Source: Enterobacter ludwigii
Lineage (GTDB): Bacteria > Pseudomonadota > Gammaproteobacteria > Enterobacterales > Enterobacteriaceae
DNA: 64,000 nucleotides
NCBI RefSeq assembly: GCF_001750725.1
Contig: NZ_CP017279.1
Coordinates: 4,340,001 to 4,404,000 of the forward strand
Reading direction: 5' to 3'
Shown here: positions 14,605 to 22,843 of the stretch, piece after piece
Numbering within the stretch: the stretch's first letter is position 1
How the letters are laid out: every line of letters begins with the position of its first letter
Notes under the pieces: model-generated
Database searches by the model: none
The model's input: only the letters and a program-made list of their open reading frames with translations
What the model was told of the DNA's origin: nothing
Program-made: the position numbers and the translations under genes

Positions 14605-15123
14605 ATGGCGTTACCACGCAAACTTAAATATCTGAACATGTTCAACGATGGCCTGAGTTATATGGGCGTTGTTGAGTCTGTCACCTTACCGAAGCTCACC
14701 CGCAAACTGGAGAAGTATCGCGGCGGCGGTATGCCGGGCTCGGTCTCTGTCGACCTCGGCCTGGACGATGATGCCCTGGCGCTTGAGTGGACCATTGGCG
14801 GTCTGCCGGACGTCGCGCTGTGGGCACAGTATGCCTCTCCGGGCGCGGACAGCGTGCCTCTGCGCTTTACCGGCTCCTTCCAGCGTGACGACACGGGCGA
14901 AATCTCCGCCGTCGAAATCGTCATGCGAGGCCGTCATAAAGAGTTTGATGGTGGTGAAAACAAGCAGGGCGAGAGCGGCACCACCAAGATGTCCACCGAG
15001 TGCGCTTACTACCAACTGACCATCGATGGCAAAGAGATCATCGAAATTGACATCATCAACATGGTGCTGAAAGTCGACGGCGTCGATCGTCTGGCGGAAC
15101 ACCGTAAGGCGATTGGCCTGTAA
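14605..15123 (+). CDS. FII: Tail tube protein FII
   Basis: A 172-residue homologue of P2 gpFII, the inner tube subunit, the same length as in P2. Features are M-A-L-P-R-K-L-K at the start, G-G-G-M-P-G-S-V near 48 and R-G-R-H-K-E-F-D-G-G near 115. AAGGAG lies before the ATG. Tube and sheath both being intact is the core requirement for a working R-type particle. Confidence 0.95.
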   Translation: MALPRKLKYLNMFNDGLSYMGVVESVTLPKLTRKLEKYRGGGMPGSVSVDLGLDDDALALEWTIGGLPDVALWAQYASPGADSVPLRFTGSFQRDDTGEISAVEIVMRGRHKEFDGGENKQGESGTTKMSTECAYYQLTIDGKEIIEIDIINMVLKVDGVDRLAEHRKAIGL

Positions 15124-15130
15124 ACCTTTA

Positions 15131-15153
15131 ACCGGCCGGGACTGCCGGCCGGT
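15131..15153 (+). terminator. GC-rich hairpin between FII and E
   Basis: ACCGGCCGG (15131-15139), 5-base loop, CCGGCCGGT (15145-15153). There is no T-run, so it is probably an attenuator or mRNA-stability hairpin that lowers expression of E and T relative to the abundant sheath and tube proteins. Confidence 0.55.
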
Positions 15154-15179
15154 AAGTTAACTTTCTGAAGAGTAACGAA

Positions 15180-15488
15180 ATGGAAAATATCAACGAGACC
15201 GTCATTAACGAAAGCGAAAACCCGAACACCATTACGCTCGATACCCCCGTTCTGCGCGGCGAGCAAAAAATCGAAAAGGTGACCGTCGCAAAACCCAACG
15301 CGGGGACCCTGCGTGGGGTATCGCTGGCGTCGCTGGCACAATCTGACGTCGATGCGCTGATTAAAGTGCTGCCGCGAATGACCTCTCCGGCCCTGACCGA
15401 GCATGAGATTGCGCGTCTGGATGCTTCCGATCTGCTCTCTTTTGCGGGCAAGGTGATCGGTTTTTTGTCACCGGCTTCGGCTCGCTAA
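15180..15488 (+). CDS. E: Tail assembly protein E
   Basis: A 102-residue homologue of P2 gpE, a tape-measure chaperone. It shows L-D-T-P-V-L-R-G-E near residue 20, K-P-N-A-G-T-L-R-G-V-S near 39 and the C-terminal A-G-K-V-I-G-F-L-S-P. It carries a T-TTT-TTG slippery site at 15461-15467 near its 3' end, from which the longer E+E' product is made. Confidence 0.9.
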   Translation: MENINETVINESENPNTITLDTPVLRGEQKIEKVTVAKPNAGTLRGVSLASLAQSDVDALIKVLPRMTSPALTEHEIARLDASDLLSFAGKVIGFLSPASAR

Positions 15489-15640
15489 CATTTCCCGAAA
15501 ACCTGTCGGTCGATGATCTGATGGCGGATATCGCGGTGATCTTTCACTGGCCGCCGTCAGAGCTGTACTCGCTGAGCATGACCGAACTCCTTATATGGCG
15601 CGAAAAGGCGCTGCAGCGAAGCGGAAACTACCATGAGTAA
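15180..15640 (+). CDS. E': Tail assembly protein E+E' (programmed -1 frameshift product)
   Basis: Slipping back one base at T-TTT-TTG (15461-15467) lets ribosomes read through as F-V-T-G-F-G-S-L and on to F-H-W-P-P-S-E-L...W-R-E-K-A-L and a TAA at 15638-15640. The same heptamer is used in P2 E/E', and analogous shifts (lambda G/GT) are conserved in tailed phages, where the ratio of short to long chaperone matters for tail assembly. The extension ends over the T start (15633). The shift is inferred, not shown. Confidence 0.8.
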
Positions 15641-18080
15641 TAATGTCAGACTTCAGGAGTTGCTTAAGGCAGTCGACCGGGCAAGCCGACCGCTTAACGC
15701 TATCCAGAACGCCAGTCTCTCTCTCGCGGCCAGTATCCGCGATTCTGAGGCGGCGTTGCGCGCGCTTGATGAACAGGCGGGCCGCATTAACGGCTTCAGA
15801 AAAGCCAACGAACAGCTCGCCGTGACGGGGCAGTCTCTTGCCCGGGCGAAACAGCAGACCGCGGCACTGGCGCTCCAGCTCAAAAACACCCAGAACCCAA
15901 CCCGTGACCAGGCGGATGCGCTGGCGGCAGCCCGCCAATCTGCCGCCGCGCTTAAGCTTGAGTACAACAATTTACGCCAGTCGGTGCAGCGCCAGCGCGG
16001 TGAGCTGGCGCAGGCAGGGATTAATACGCGCACGCTGTCGTCAGATGAGCGTCGTTTAAGACAGGGTATCAGCGAAAAAACGCTACAACTAAATCGACAT
16101 AAAGAGGCGCTTGCCAGGGTCAATCAGCAACAGGAGCGGCTTAATACCGTTCAGAACCGCTACGAGTCTGGCAAACGTGTTGCCGCGGGTGTGCAGCAGT
16201 TTGCTAATGTGAGCGCAGGAATGGCAAAGGCGGGCTTTAATCAGACGTCCCGCTTTATTGCCCCGGGAATCCGTTTTGAAAAGCAGATGTCTGCCATACA
16301 GGCAAGCCTGGGTCTGCAGAAGGGGGATACCAGGCTGGAGGCCATTCGCCAGCAGGCACGGGATGTCAGCGTCAGTACAGGAACCTCTACAGATGTTGTC
16401 ACCCGGGCGCAGGGCGAGCTGGCCCGATCAGGCTATGACGCCGACGGGGTGGTGGCCGCCACTGTGCCGACGGTCAACCTCAGCCTCGCTGGGAATATTG
16501 ATGCCGCCAAAGCGGTCGACATCATCCGCAGCACGCAGGCCTCGTTTAACCTGGCGAATACGGATGTTGAACGCGTTGCAGATGTCCTTACCCGCGGTTT
16601 CACTGCGTCAAATACCAGTCTCACCGAACTGAGTACCGCCGTTGCATCCGCCGCACCTGCCGCCGGAGAAGCCGGCGCCAGCCTTGAGGAGACCACCGCG
16701 CTGCTTGGTATTCTGATGGAAAAGGGGATGAAAGGGGCAGATGCCGGCGCAGAGGTTAGCGCCATGTTGAGCCGCCTGCAGACGCCGGATGGGCAGCGTT
16801 CTGCAGCGCTGAATGAACTGAAGGTGCAAACCCGGGATGGCGAGGGTAATCCACTGCCGACAGAGAATATCCTCAAGGCGATCTCTGCCTCATTCGAAAA
16901 CAGCAAAATCGGTGCGGCTCAACAAACTGAATACCTGAAGGCCATTTTCGGTACGGATGCGATGCAAGGCGCAGGCGTACTGGTTTCAGCGGCTGGGAAT
17001 GGAACGCTGGATAACAAGCGCCAGACACTCCAGGGCGCGAGGGGGAGCACCGCGCTGACAGCCTCGGTTCAGGGCGATAACCTCGAGGGTGATATCAGCA
17101 AGTTCCAGGCTGCATTAAACGGCCTGAAGATTGATGTCTTTGATAAGGCCGATGGTGCCCTACGCACGCTGATCTCAACCGCGACCGGATGGCTTAGTAC
17201 GCTCTCTCTCTGGGTCAACGCTAACCCTGCACTGACGCAAGCCCTGGTCAGCGTGGTTATGGGCGCACAAGCCTTTGCCGGTGTCCTGGGCACGCTAGGT
17301 ATGGTGGTCGCCCCCATTGTGTCAGGCCTGAATCTGGTGATAACCGCTGCCGGGATGCTGGGCACGGTATTCAGCGTAGTGGGGGGGAGCATCATGACGG
17401 TGCTGGGCGCCCTGAGCTGGCCCGTTATTGCTCTCGGAGCGGCAATTGCCGCCGGCGCTTTACTGATTCTTAAATACTGGGAGCCCATTAGCGCCTTCTT
17501 TGGCGGGGTGATTGAGGGGCTTTCTGCGGCCTTCGCGCCGCTGGGCGAGCTGTTCTCTCCGCTGTTACAGGCCTTTGGTTTCATTTCAGAAAAACTGGGC
17601 GGGATCTGGCAGTGGTTCATCGATCTGATTGCGCCGATTAAGGCGACGCAGGAAACGCTCGACAGCTGCAAAAATGTCGGCGTGGCGTTCGGTCAGGCGC
17701 TGGGAGATGCGCTAATGGCGCCGCTAAATCTCTTTAACAGCCTGCGCGGCAAGGCCAGCTGGCTGCTGGAGAAACTCGGCGTCATAAAAAGAGAGTCGGG
17801 CAATATCGACTCGGCTGTACCGAAAGAAGGCACCTCCTCTGCTGACGCCGGCAGTGCCTGGGACCCGGCGTCACCTGTTTACAGCGGCTTCATGGGATAC
17901 CAGCCGATGGCAGCAGCGGGAGGACGTTCTTACATCGATCAGAGTAAAAGTGAATACAACTTCACGCTGCAGGGGAGCGCAGCCTCCGGAACGGATCTGA
18001 CTCGTCAAATCCGGGAGGCTATAGAGAGCAGTGAGCAGGAAAAAGCGAGACGGCAGCAATCCAGCTTTATGTATGGTTAA
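15633..18080 (+). CDS. T: Tail tape measure protein T
   Basis: An 815-residue tape measure, the length I recall for P2 gpT, so a tail of P2 length is predicted. The first 200 residues are coiled coil rich in Ala, Gln, Arg and Leu. A phage tail tape-measure region follows (about 225-450). Hydrophobic, Gly/Ala-rich segments lie near 530-620 and are thought to enter the target membrane. The frame is intact over its whole length. Confidence 0.93.
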   Translation: MSNNVRLQELLKAVDRASRPLNAIQNASLSLAASIRDSEAALRALDEQAGRINGFRKANEQLAVTGQSLARAKQQTAALALQLKNTQNPTRDQADALAAARQSAAALKLEYNNLRQSVQRQRGELAQAGINTRTLSSDERRLRQGISEKTLQLNRHKEALARVNQQQERLNTVQNRYESGKRVAAGVQQFANVSAGMAKAGFNQTSRFIAPGIRFEKQMSAIQASLGLQKGDTRLEAIRQQARDVSVSTGTSTDVVTRAQGELARSGYDADGVVAATVPTVNLSLAGNIDAAKAVDIIRSTQASFNLANTDVERVADVLTRGFTASNTSLTELSTAVASAAPAAGEAGASLEETTALLGILMEKGMKGADAGAEVSAMLSRLQTPDGQRSAALNELKVQTRDGEGNPLPTENILKAISASFENSKIGAAQQTEYLKAIFGTDAMQGAGVLVSAAGNGTLDNKRQTLQGARGSTALTASVQGDNLEGDISKFQAALNGLKIDVFDKADGALRTLISTATGWLSTLSLWVNANPALTQALVSVVMGAQAFAGVLGTLGMVVAPIVSGLNLVITAAGMLGTVFSVVGGSIMTVLGALSWPVIALGAAIAAGALLILKYWEPISAFFGGVIEGLSAAFAPLGELFSPLLQAFGFISEKLGGIWQWFIDLIAPIKATQETLDSCKNVGVAFGQALGDALMAPLNLFNSLRGKASWLLEKLGVIKRESGNIDSAVPKEGTSSADAGSAWDPASPVYSGFMGYQPMAAAGGRSYIDQSKSEYNFTLQGSAASGTDLTRQIREAIESSEQEKARRQQSSFMYG

Positions 18081-18091
18081 GGAGAGAGAAA

Positions 18092-18556
18092 ATGTTAATG
18101 GTGCTGGGTCTGTTTGTCTTTGAACGACGAACCTTACCGTATCAGTCAATGGTATTTACAAAAGACTACCGCTGGGCATCCAACGAACGCATCGGGAAAC
18201 CCAAAGCCTGGCAGTACCTTGGCGAAGGTGAGACATCCTTTAACCTTTCCGGATTACTTTACCCGGAGCTCACGGGAGGGCGGCTTTCTCTCAAGGCGGT
18301 TGAGCTGATGGCGAATGAAGGGCGGGCATGGCCGTTGATAGACGGTACCGGCATCATTCACGGCATGTTTATCATTGAGAAAGTCACGCATACGCATTCG
18401 GATTTTTACAGCGATGGCACTGCCCGGAAAATTGATTTTACCCTGGTACTGAAACGCGTGGATGAATCGCTGATGACGACGTTTGGCGACCTGAGAACGC
18501 AGGCCTCAGAGCTGGTGGAAAGCGCACGTAATAGCATTGGAGGGCTGGTGGGATGA
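18092..18556 (+). CDS. U: Tail protein U
   Basis: A 154-residue homologue of P2 gpU, a tail terminator/assembly protein. It shows M-L-x-x-L-G-L-F-V-F at the start, Q-Y-L-G-E-G near 45, L-S-G-L-Y-P-E near 57 and F-x-I-E-K-V near 103. GGAGAG precedes the start and it overlaps D by 4 bases (ATGA). Its retention makes sense in a headless particle because something must cap the tail. Confidence 0.9.
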   Translation: MLMVLGLFVFERRTLPYQSMVFTKDYRWASNERIGKPKAWQYLGEGETSFNLSGLLYPELTGGRLSLKAVELMANEGRAWPLIDGTGIIHGMFIIEKVTHTHSDFYSDGTARKIDFTLVLKRVDESLMTTFGDLRTQASELVESARNSIGGLVG

Positions 18557-19707
18557 TCACCGAAATGAATATCCGGGCAGGTGGGAAAATCGCCCCTGAT
18601 TTTATGCTTAAGCTTGACGAGCGCGATATCACGCAAAATTTCAGCCATCGTCTTATCAGTTTGACCATGACCGACAAACGTGGGCTGGAAGCCGATCAGC
18701 TGGATATTCTACTGGATGATTCCGACGGGTTGTTAGACCTGCCTGCCCGGGGGGCAAGACTGTCCTTATGGCTGGGATGGGAAGGAACACCGCTCCAGCC
18801 GAAAGGGGACTTTACGATAGATGCGATTGAATTCCGGGGCACGCCGGACACGCTGACCATCCGAGGATGCAGCGCCGATTTTCGTGGGAAGCTCAACGTG
18901 CGGCGCGAACAGTCGTGGCATGACACGACGATCGGCGCGATAGTCAACACCATTGCTCAGCGTAACCGGTTTACCGCCAGCGTCGGGGCGGGACTTGCAT
19001 CCATCGCCATTTCTCATATCGATCAGTCTCAGGAGACTGACGCGGCGTTTCTCTCCCGCCTGGCCGAACGTAATGGTGCATTTGTTTCAATCAAAGCCGG
19101 GAAGGTTATTTTTATGAAAGCGGGCCATGCCGTGACGGCCAGTGGCACACCGCTTCCCTTAATGATGATTGAGCGTGGAGATGGCGATCGGCACCTTTTT
19201 TCCGTCGCTGACCGTGAAAATTATTCCGGCGTGACGGCCAAATGGCTGCAAACGCGTGACCCAAAACAACAAAATACTCAATTGAGTATTGCTCGTCAGC
19301 CCGGGGGGCAGCCGACAGAAGGACTACAGCACCCGGATGCCGCTACACCGGTAGCGGGAGCAGGAGGCAAGGCAGAGAAGCCGCAAGAGAGGCTGGTGGG
19401 ATCGGCGGAAAACGTTTTTGAGCTCACCACGGTTTATGCCTCTCAAGAGCAGGCGCTCAGGGCTGCAGAGGCGAAGTGGCGCGCGCTTCAGCGGGGTACC
19501 GTGAATTTTTCTATCCAGCTGGCGCTGGGACGCGCCGATCTGTATCCCGAAACGCCGGTGCTGGTCAACGGCTTTAAACGGGTCATTGACGAGCAGGCGT
19601 GGATTATCAACGAGGTGGTTCATACTCTCAGCGAGAGTGGATTTACCACGCAACTTAAGCTTGAGCTGAACGTCGCCGATGAAAAATTTTCTATCGAAAA
19701 TGAGTAA
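18553..19707 (+). CDS. D: Tail protein D (baseplate hub)
   Basis: A 384-residue homologue of P2 gpD, the hub of the baseplate (gp27-like), holding the spike. Features are the F-S-H-R-L-I-S-L-T-M-T-D-K-R-G near residues 31-46, D-Q-L-D-I-x-L-D-D near 51 and E-T-D-A-A-F-L-x-R-L-A near 160. The gene also contains the perfect class-1 palindrome (19273-19290), encoding N-T-Q-L-S-I, which suggests a regulatory site laid over coding sequence. Confidence 0.92.
   Translation: MITEMNIRAGGKIAPDFMLKLDERDITQNFSHRLISLTMTDKRGLEADQLDILLDDSDGLLDLPARGARLSLWLGWEGTPLQPKGDFTIDAIEFRGTPDTLTIRGCSADFRGKLNVRREQSWHDTTIGAIVNTIAQRNRFTASVGAGLASIAISHIDQSQETDAAFLSRLAERNGAFVSIKAGKVIFMKAGHAVTASGTPLPLMMIERGDGDRHLFSVADRENYSGVTAKWLQTRDPKQQNTQLSIARQPGGQPTEGLQHPDAATPVAGAGGKAEKPQERLVGSAENVFELTTVYASQEQALRAAEAKWRALQRGTVNFSIQLALGRADLYPETPVLVNGFKRVIDEQAWIINEVVHTLSESGFTTQLKLELNVADEKFSIENE
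19273..19290. promoter_or_regulatory. Class-1 palindrome inside D
   Basis: AATACTCAATTGAGTATT is a perfect 18-base palindrome. It differs by one base from the core of the cI/early operator at 2240-2257. It lies about 470 bases upstream of the ogr promoter. It may be an auxiliary repressor site, as 186 CI uses distant flanking sites. Confidence 0.5.
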
Positions 19708-19712
19708 TGTAT

Positions 19713-19759
19713 TTGCTATTGAGTTCTTTTCGGGTATTATAATTCACAAATTGTGAATT
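19713..19759 (+). promoter_or_regulatory. ogr promoter with class-2 palindromic operator
   Basis: A TATAAT box (19738-19743) follows TTGCTA (19713-19718) at 19 bases; TATTAT (19735-19740) would give 16. AATTCACAA-A-TTGTGAATT (19741-19759), a perfect 9-base inverted repeat, overlaps the -10 and the expected start point, where a bound repressor would block transcription. In 186, CI represses the equivalent pB promoter. Confidence 0.65.
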
Positions 19760-19773
19760 ACGTGGAGGGGTAC

Positions 19774-19974
19774 ATGTTTCATTGTCCTAAGTGCAAGCAT
19801 TCCGCGCATGCGCGTACCAGTCGCTATTTAAGTGAAAATACCAAAGAGCGCTATCACCAGTGCACCAATGTGGACTGCAGCTGTACGTTCGTGACGATGG
19901 AGTCCGTGGAGCGTCTGATTGCGACACCTGGCGCCGCTGAGCGTGTCCGAACGGCTTCGCAGACCCATGGTTAG
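19774..19974 (+). CDS. ogr: Late transcription activator Ogr/B (zinc finger)
   Basis: A 66-residue homologue of P2 Ogr and 186 B. It begins M-F-H-C-P-K-C, and C-x2-C plus C-x4-C (C-T-N-V-D-C) give the single zinc site, with A-H-A-R-T-S-R-Y and T-K-E-R-Y-H-Q-C as the family core. It switches on the late tail and lysis promoters. ATG at 19774 has GGAGGGG upstream. It is the last gene of the element, as in P2, about 80 bases from the ileX tRNA. Confidence 0.93.
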   Translation: MFHCPKCKHSAHARTSRYLSENTKERYHQCTNVDCSCTFVTMESVERLIATPGAAERVRTASQTHG

Positions 19975-20002
19975 CGACTGCGCCACCGGCTCAAAAAAAC
20001 CA

Positions 20003-20030
20003 ATAAAAAAGCCACTCAATCGAGTGGCTT
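20003..20030 (-). terminator. Terminator downstream of ileX
   Basis: On the minus strand AAGCCACTC, loop of four, GAGTGGCTT is followed by six T. It lies 26 bases after the tRNA 3' end and so belongs to ileX. This marks the right limit of host DNA: the element's right border must lie between about 19975 and 20010. Confidence 0.75.
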
Positions 20031-20055
20031 AATCATTTGATTATACAGCTAAATT

Positions 20056-20131
20056 TGGTGGCCCCTGCTGGACTTGAACCAGCGACCAAGCGATTATGAG
20101 TCGCCTGCTCTAACCACTGAGCTAAGGGGCC
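20056..20131 (-). tRNA. ileX: tRNA-Ile2 (anticodon CAT, lysidine-modified)
   Basis: A full 76-base cloverleaf on the minus strand beginning GGCCCCTTAGCTCAG, with anticodon CAT, T-loop GGTTCAAGTCC and encoded CCA. CAT at this place in a GGCCCC-type tRNA marks the minor isoleucine tRNA, whose C34 is changed to lysidine by TilS so that it reads AUA. It matches E. coli ileX from memory and has the same neighbours (mug, yqjH). A tRNA-Ile gene is the attachment site of phage 186. Confidence 0.97.
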
Positions 20132-20255
20132 GTGGCGGTGAATTATAGAGGAACTCCCTTCAGCAATCCAGCCATTCACACCTGCCTGCTGTTTTTATAA
20201 ACAATGCATAATCAATCCTTTATACTTCCATAAGGATGTATCAATGGGAGTAGAG

Positions 20256-20762
20256 ATGATCAACGATATTCTGGCCCCGGGCTTGCGGGTGGTGTTTTGC
20301 GGGATTAACCCGGGGAAGTCCTCGGCGCACACCGGTTTTCACTTTGCCCATCCGGGGAATCGCTTCTGGAAGGTTATCTATCAGGCCGGGTTTACCGACA
20401 GGCTACTAAAGCCTGAAGAGGAGCAGCACCTGCTGGATACGCGCTGCGGGATAACCATGCTGGTCGAGCGGCCCACGGTACAGGCGAGTGAGGTGAACCT
20501 GCATGAACTGCGCAGCGGTGGGCGGGAGCTGATTAAGAAGATTGAAGATTATCAGCCGGCAGCGCTGGCCATCCTGGGCAAGCAGGCTTACGAACAGGCG
20601 TTCAGTCAGCGCGGTGCGCAGTGGGGCAAACAGGCCATCACCATTGGCGTCACGCAGGTGTGGGTGCTGCCGAACCCGAGCGGGCTTAACAGGGCAACGC
20701 TGGATAAGCTGGTGGAGGCGTATCGGGAACTGGATGAGGCCCTGGTTGTGCGTGGGCTGTAG
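20256..20762 (+). CDS. mug: G/U mismatch-specific DNA glycosylase
   Basis: Removes uracil and ethenocytosine opposite guanine. The 168 residues match E. coli length, with the catalytic-site motif G-I-N-P-G (residues about 16-20), F-A-H-P-G-N-R-F-W near 31-39 and the second motif N-P-S-G-L near 140-144. The start is ATG 20256 (M-I-N-D-I-L, aligning with M-V-E-D-I-L in E. coli) with GGGAG upstream; the frame is open from 20244. It is convergent with rpoD across a shared terminator. Confidence 0.95.
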   Translation: MINDILAPGLRVVFCGINPGKSSAHTGFHFAHPGNRFWKVIYQAGFTDRLLKPEEEQHLLDTRCGITMLVERPTVQASEVNLHELRSGGRELIKKIEDYQPAALAILGKQAYEQAFSQRGAQWGKQAITIGVTQVWVLPNPSGLNRATLDKLVEAYRELDEALVVRGL

Positions 20763-20800
20763 GGCGGTGTTTCCTTGTCCCTGAGGGGCGGAGAAAATGC

Positions 20801-20830
20801 AAAAAAAAAGCTCCCCAAAGGGAGCTTTTT
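20801..20830. terminator. Bidirectional terminator between mug and rpoD
   Basis: A-run, GCTCCC, short loop, GGGAGC, T-run. It works in both directions for two convergent genes. Confidence 0.85.
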
Positions 20831-20845
20831 CACTGACAGGATCGA

Positions 20846-22693
20846 TTAATCGTCCAGGAAGCTACGCAGTACTTCAGAGCGGCTTGGATGGCGCAGTTTA
20901 CGCAGCGCCTTCGCTTCGATCTGACGGATACGTTCGCGGGTAACGTCGAACTGTTTACCCACTTCTTCCAGAGTATGGTCGGTGTTCATATCGATACCGA
21001 AACGCATACGCAGCACTTTTGCTTCACGGGCGGTCAGGCCAGCCAGAACGTCGTGTGTTGCAGCACGCAGGCTCTCGGTCGTCGCAGAGTCCAGCGGCAG
21101 CTCGAGGGTGGTATCCTCGATGAAATCACCCAGATGCGAATCTTCATCATCACCGATTGGTGTTTCCATGGAGATTGGCTCTTTGGCGATCTTCAGCACT
21201 TTACGGATCTTGTCTTCCGGCATCAGCATGCGCTCAGCCAGCTCTTCTGGCGTTGGCTCGCGGCCCATCTCCTGCAGCATCTGGCGGGAGATACGGTTGA
21301 GCTTGTTGATGGTCTCAATCATATGCACCGGAATACGGATGGTGCGCGCCTGATCCGCGATAGAGCGGGTGATAGCCTGACGGATCCACCAGGTAGCATA
21401 GGTGGAGAACTTATAACCACGACGGTATTCAAACTTATCAACCGCTTTCATCAGACCGATGTTGCCTTCCTGAATCAGATCCAGGAACTGCAGGCCACGG
21501 TTGGTGTACTTCTTGGCGATAGAGATAACCAGACGCAGGTTCGCTTCAACCATCTCTTTCTTCGCACGGCGGGCTTTCGCTTCACCGATGGACATACGAC
21601 GGTTGATGTCTTTAACCTGCTCAATGGTCAGGCCGGTCTCTTCTTCAATCTGATGCAGTTTCTGCAGGCCGCGGAACACGTCTTCTTTCACGTCATGCAG
21701 TTTTTCAGACCACGGCTTGTTCATCGCGATAGCCGCATTGAACCAGGTTTCGCTGGTTTCGTTGCCGGTGAAGAGGGTGATGAAGTTCTTCTTCGGCATT
21801 TTGCACTGCTCAACGCACAGTTTCATGATGATGCGTTCCTGGGTACGTACGCGATCCATCATCACGCGCATGCTGTTAACCAGGTAGTCGAACTGTTTAG
21901 GCACCAGACGGAACTGTTTGAAGACTTCAGACAGTTTCAGGATCTCTTCCTGTGCGGCTGCGTGGCTGCGACCTTTTGCTTTGATGGTGTCACGCGTGAC
22001 TTCGTACTGGGTACGCAGCTCGGCAAACTTCTCGCGCGCCAGTTCCGGGTCGATGCTGTTGTCATCATCGGCGGTATCGTCGTCGGCATCTTCCTCATCT
22101 TCGTCTTCGTCATCATCCATCTCTTCCTGAGACAGTTCAGAACCCACGTGAGTGGCGGTCGGTGCCATATCTTCTTCAGCGTTCGGGTCGACAAAACCGG
22201 TGATCAGGTCAGACAGGCGCGCTTCTTCCGCTTCAACACGATCGTACTGCTCCAGCAGATAGGTGATCGCTTCCGGGTATTCGGCAACAGAGCACTGAAC
22301 CTGGTTGATCCCGTCTTCGATGCGTTTCGCGATGTCAATTTCGCCTTCGCGGGTCAACAGTTCAACGGTACCCATTTCGCGCATGTACATGCGGACCGGG
22401 TCAGTGGTACGCCCGATTTCAGATTCCACGCTGGACAGGACCTGTGCAGCAGCTTCTTCCGCATCTTCGTCAGTGTTGTTGGAGGTTTCAGCCAGCAACA
22501 GATCATCGGCATCAGGTGCTTCTTCCATCACCTGAATACCCATGTCATTGATCATTTGGATGATGTCTTCGATTTGATCTGAATCGACGATATCTTCCGG
22601 CAGATGGTCATTGACCTCGGCATAGGTCAGATAGCCTTGCTCCTTACCGCGTTGGACAAGAAGTTTCAGCTGTGACTGCGGGTTTTGCTCCAT
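20846..22693 (-). CDS. rpoD: RNA polymerase primary sigma factor, sigma 70
   Basis: A 615-residue sigma factor with region 1.1 (1-80), region 1.2 (near [11 protein letters not shown]), the acidic non-conserved insert (about 190-215, long D/E run), region 2 ([21 protein letters not shown]), region 3, and region 4 HTH ([19 protein letters not shown]). ATG at 22691-22693. Last gene of the rpsU-dnaG-rpoD macromolecular synthesis operon. Confidence 0.98.
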   Translation of the reverse strand: MEQNPQSQLKLLVQRGKEQGYLTYAEVNDHLPEDIVDSDQIEDIIQMINDMGIQVMEEAPDADDLLLAETSNNTDEDAEEAAAQVLSSVESEIGRTTDPVRMYMREMGTVELLTREGEIDIAKRIEDGINQVQCSVAEYPEAITYLLEQYDRVEAEEARLSDLITGFVDPNAEEDMAPTATHVGSELSQEEMDDDEDEDEEDADDDTADDDNSIDPELAREKFAELRTQYEVTRDTIKAKGRSHAAAQEEILKLSEVFKQFRLVPKQFDYLVNSMRVMMDRVRTQERIIMKLCVEQCKMPKKNFITLFTGNETSETWFNAAIAMNKPWSEKLHDVKEDVFRGLQKLHQIEEETGLTIEQVKDINRRMSIGEAKARRAKKEMVEANLRLVISIAKKYTNRGLQFLDLIQEGNIGLMKAVDKFEYRRGYKFSTYATWWIRQAITRSIADQARTIRIPVHMIETINKLNRISRQMLQEMGREPTPEELAERMLMPEDKIRKVLKIAKEPISMETPIGDDEDSHLGDFIEDTTLELPLDSATTESLRAATHDVLAGLTAREAKVLRMRFGIDMNTDHTLEEVGKQFDVTRERIRQIEAKALRKLRHPSRSEVLRSFLDD

Positions 22694-22843
22694 AAGACGG
22701 TATCCACACTTAATTCGTTTGATTGGTGTCGGCGATGGGGCTGCCAACCTTTAAAGCGAGGGCGTACTTATATTTGTGCCGCTGCCTCTCAGTGCGGCTG
22801 CCGGGGGCTTCCCGATCGATATTCGGCACTTAAGCCGTTGAAT

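Noticed and set aside
22050..22130. Acidic low-complexity run in rpoD as a possible error or insertion
   Set aside because: An Asp/Glu-rich stretch is normal in the non-conserved region of enteric sigma 70.
20888..22582. Long open frame (564 codons) on the plus strand opposite rpoD
   Set aside because: It lies entirely antisense to the intact, highly conserved rpoD; His/Phe/Gln-rich composition is the mirror of rpoD codon bias.
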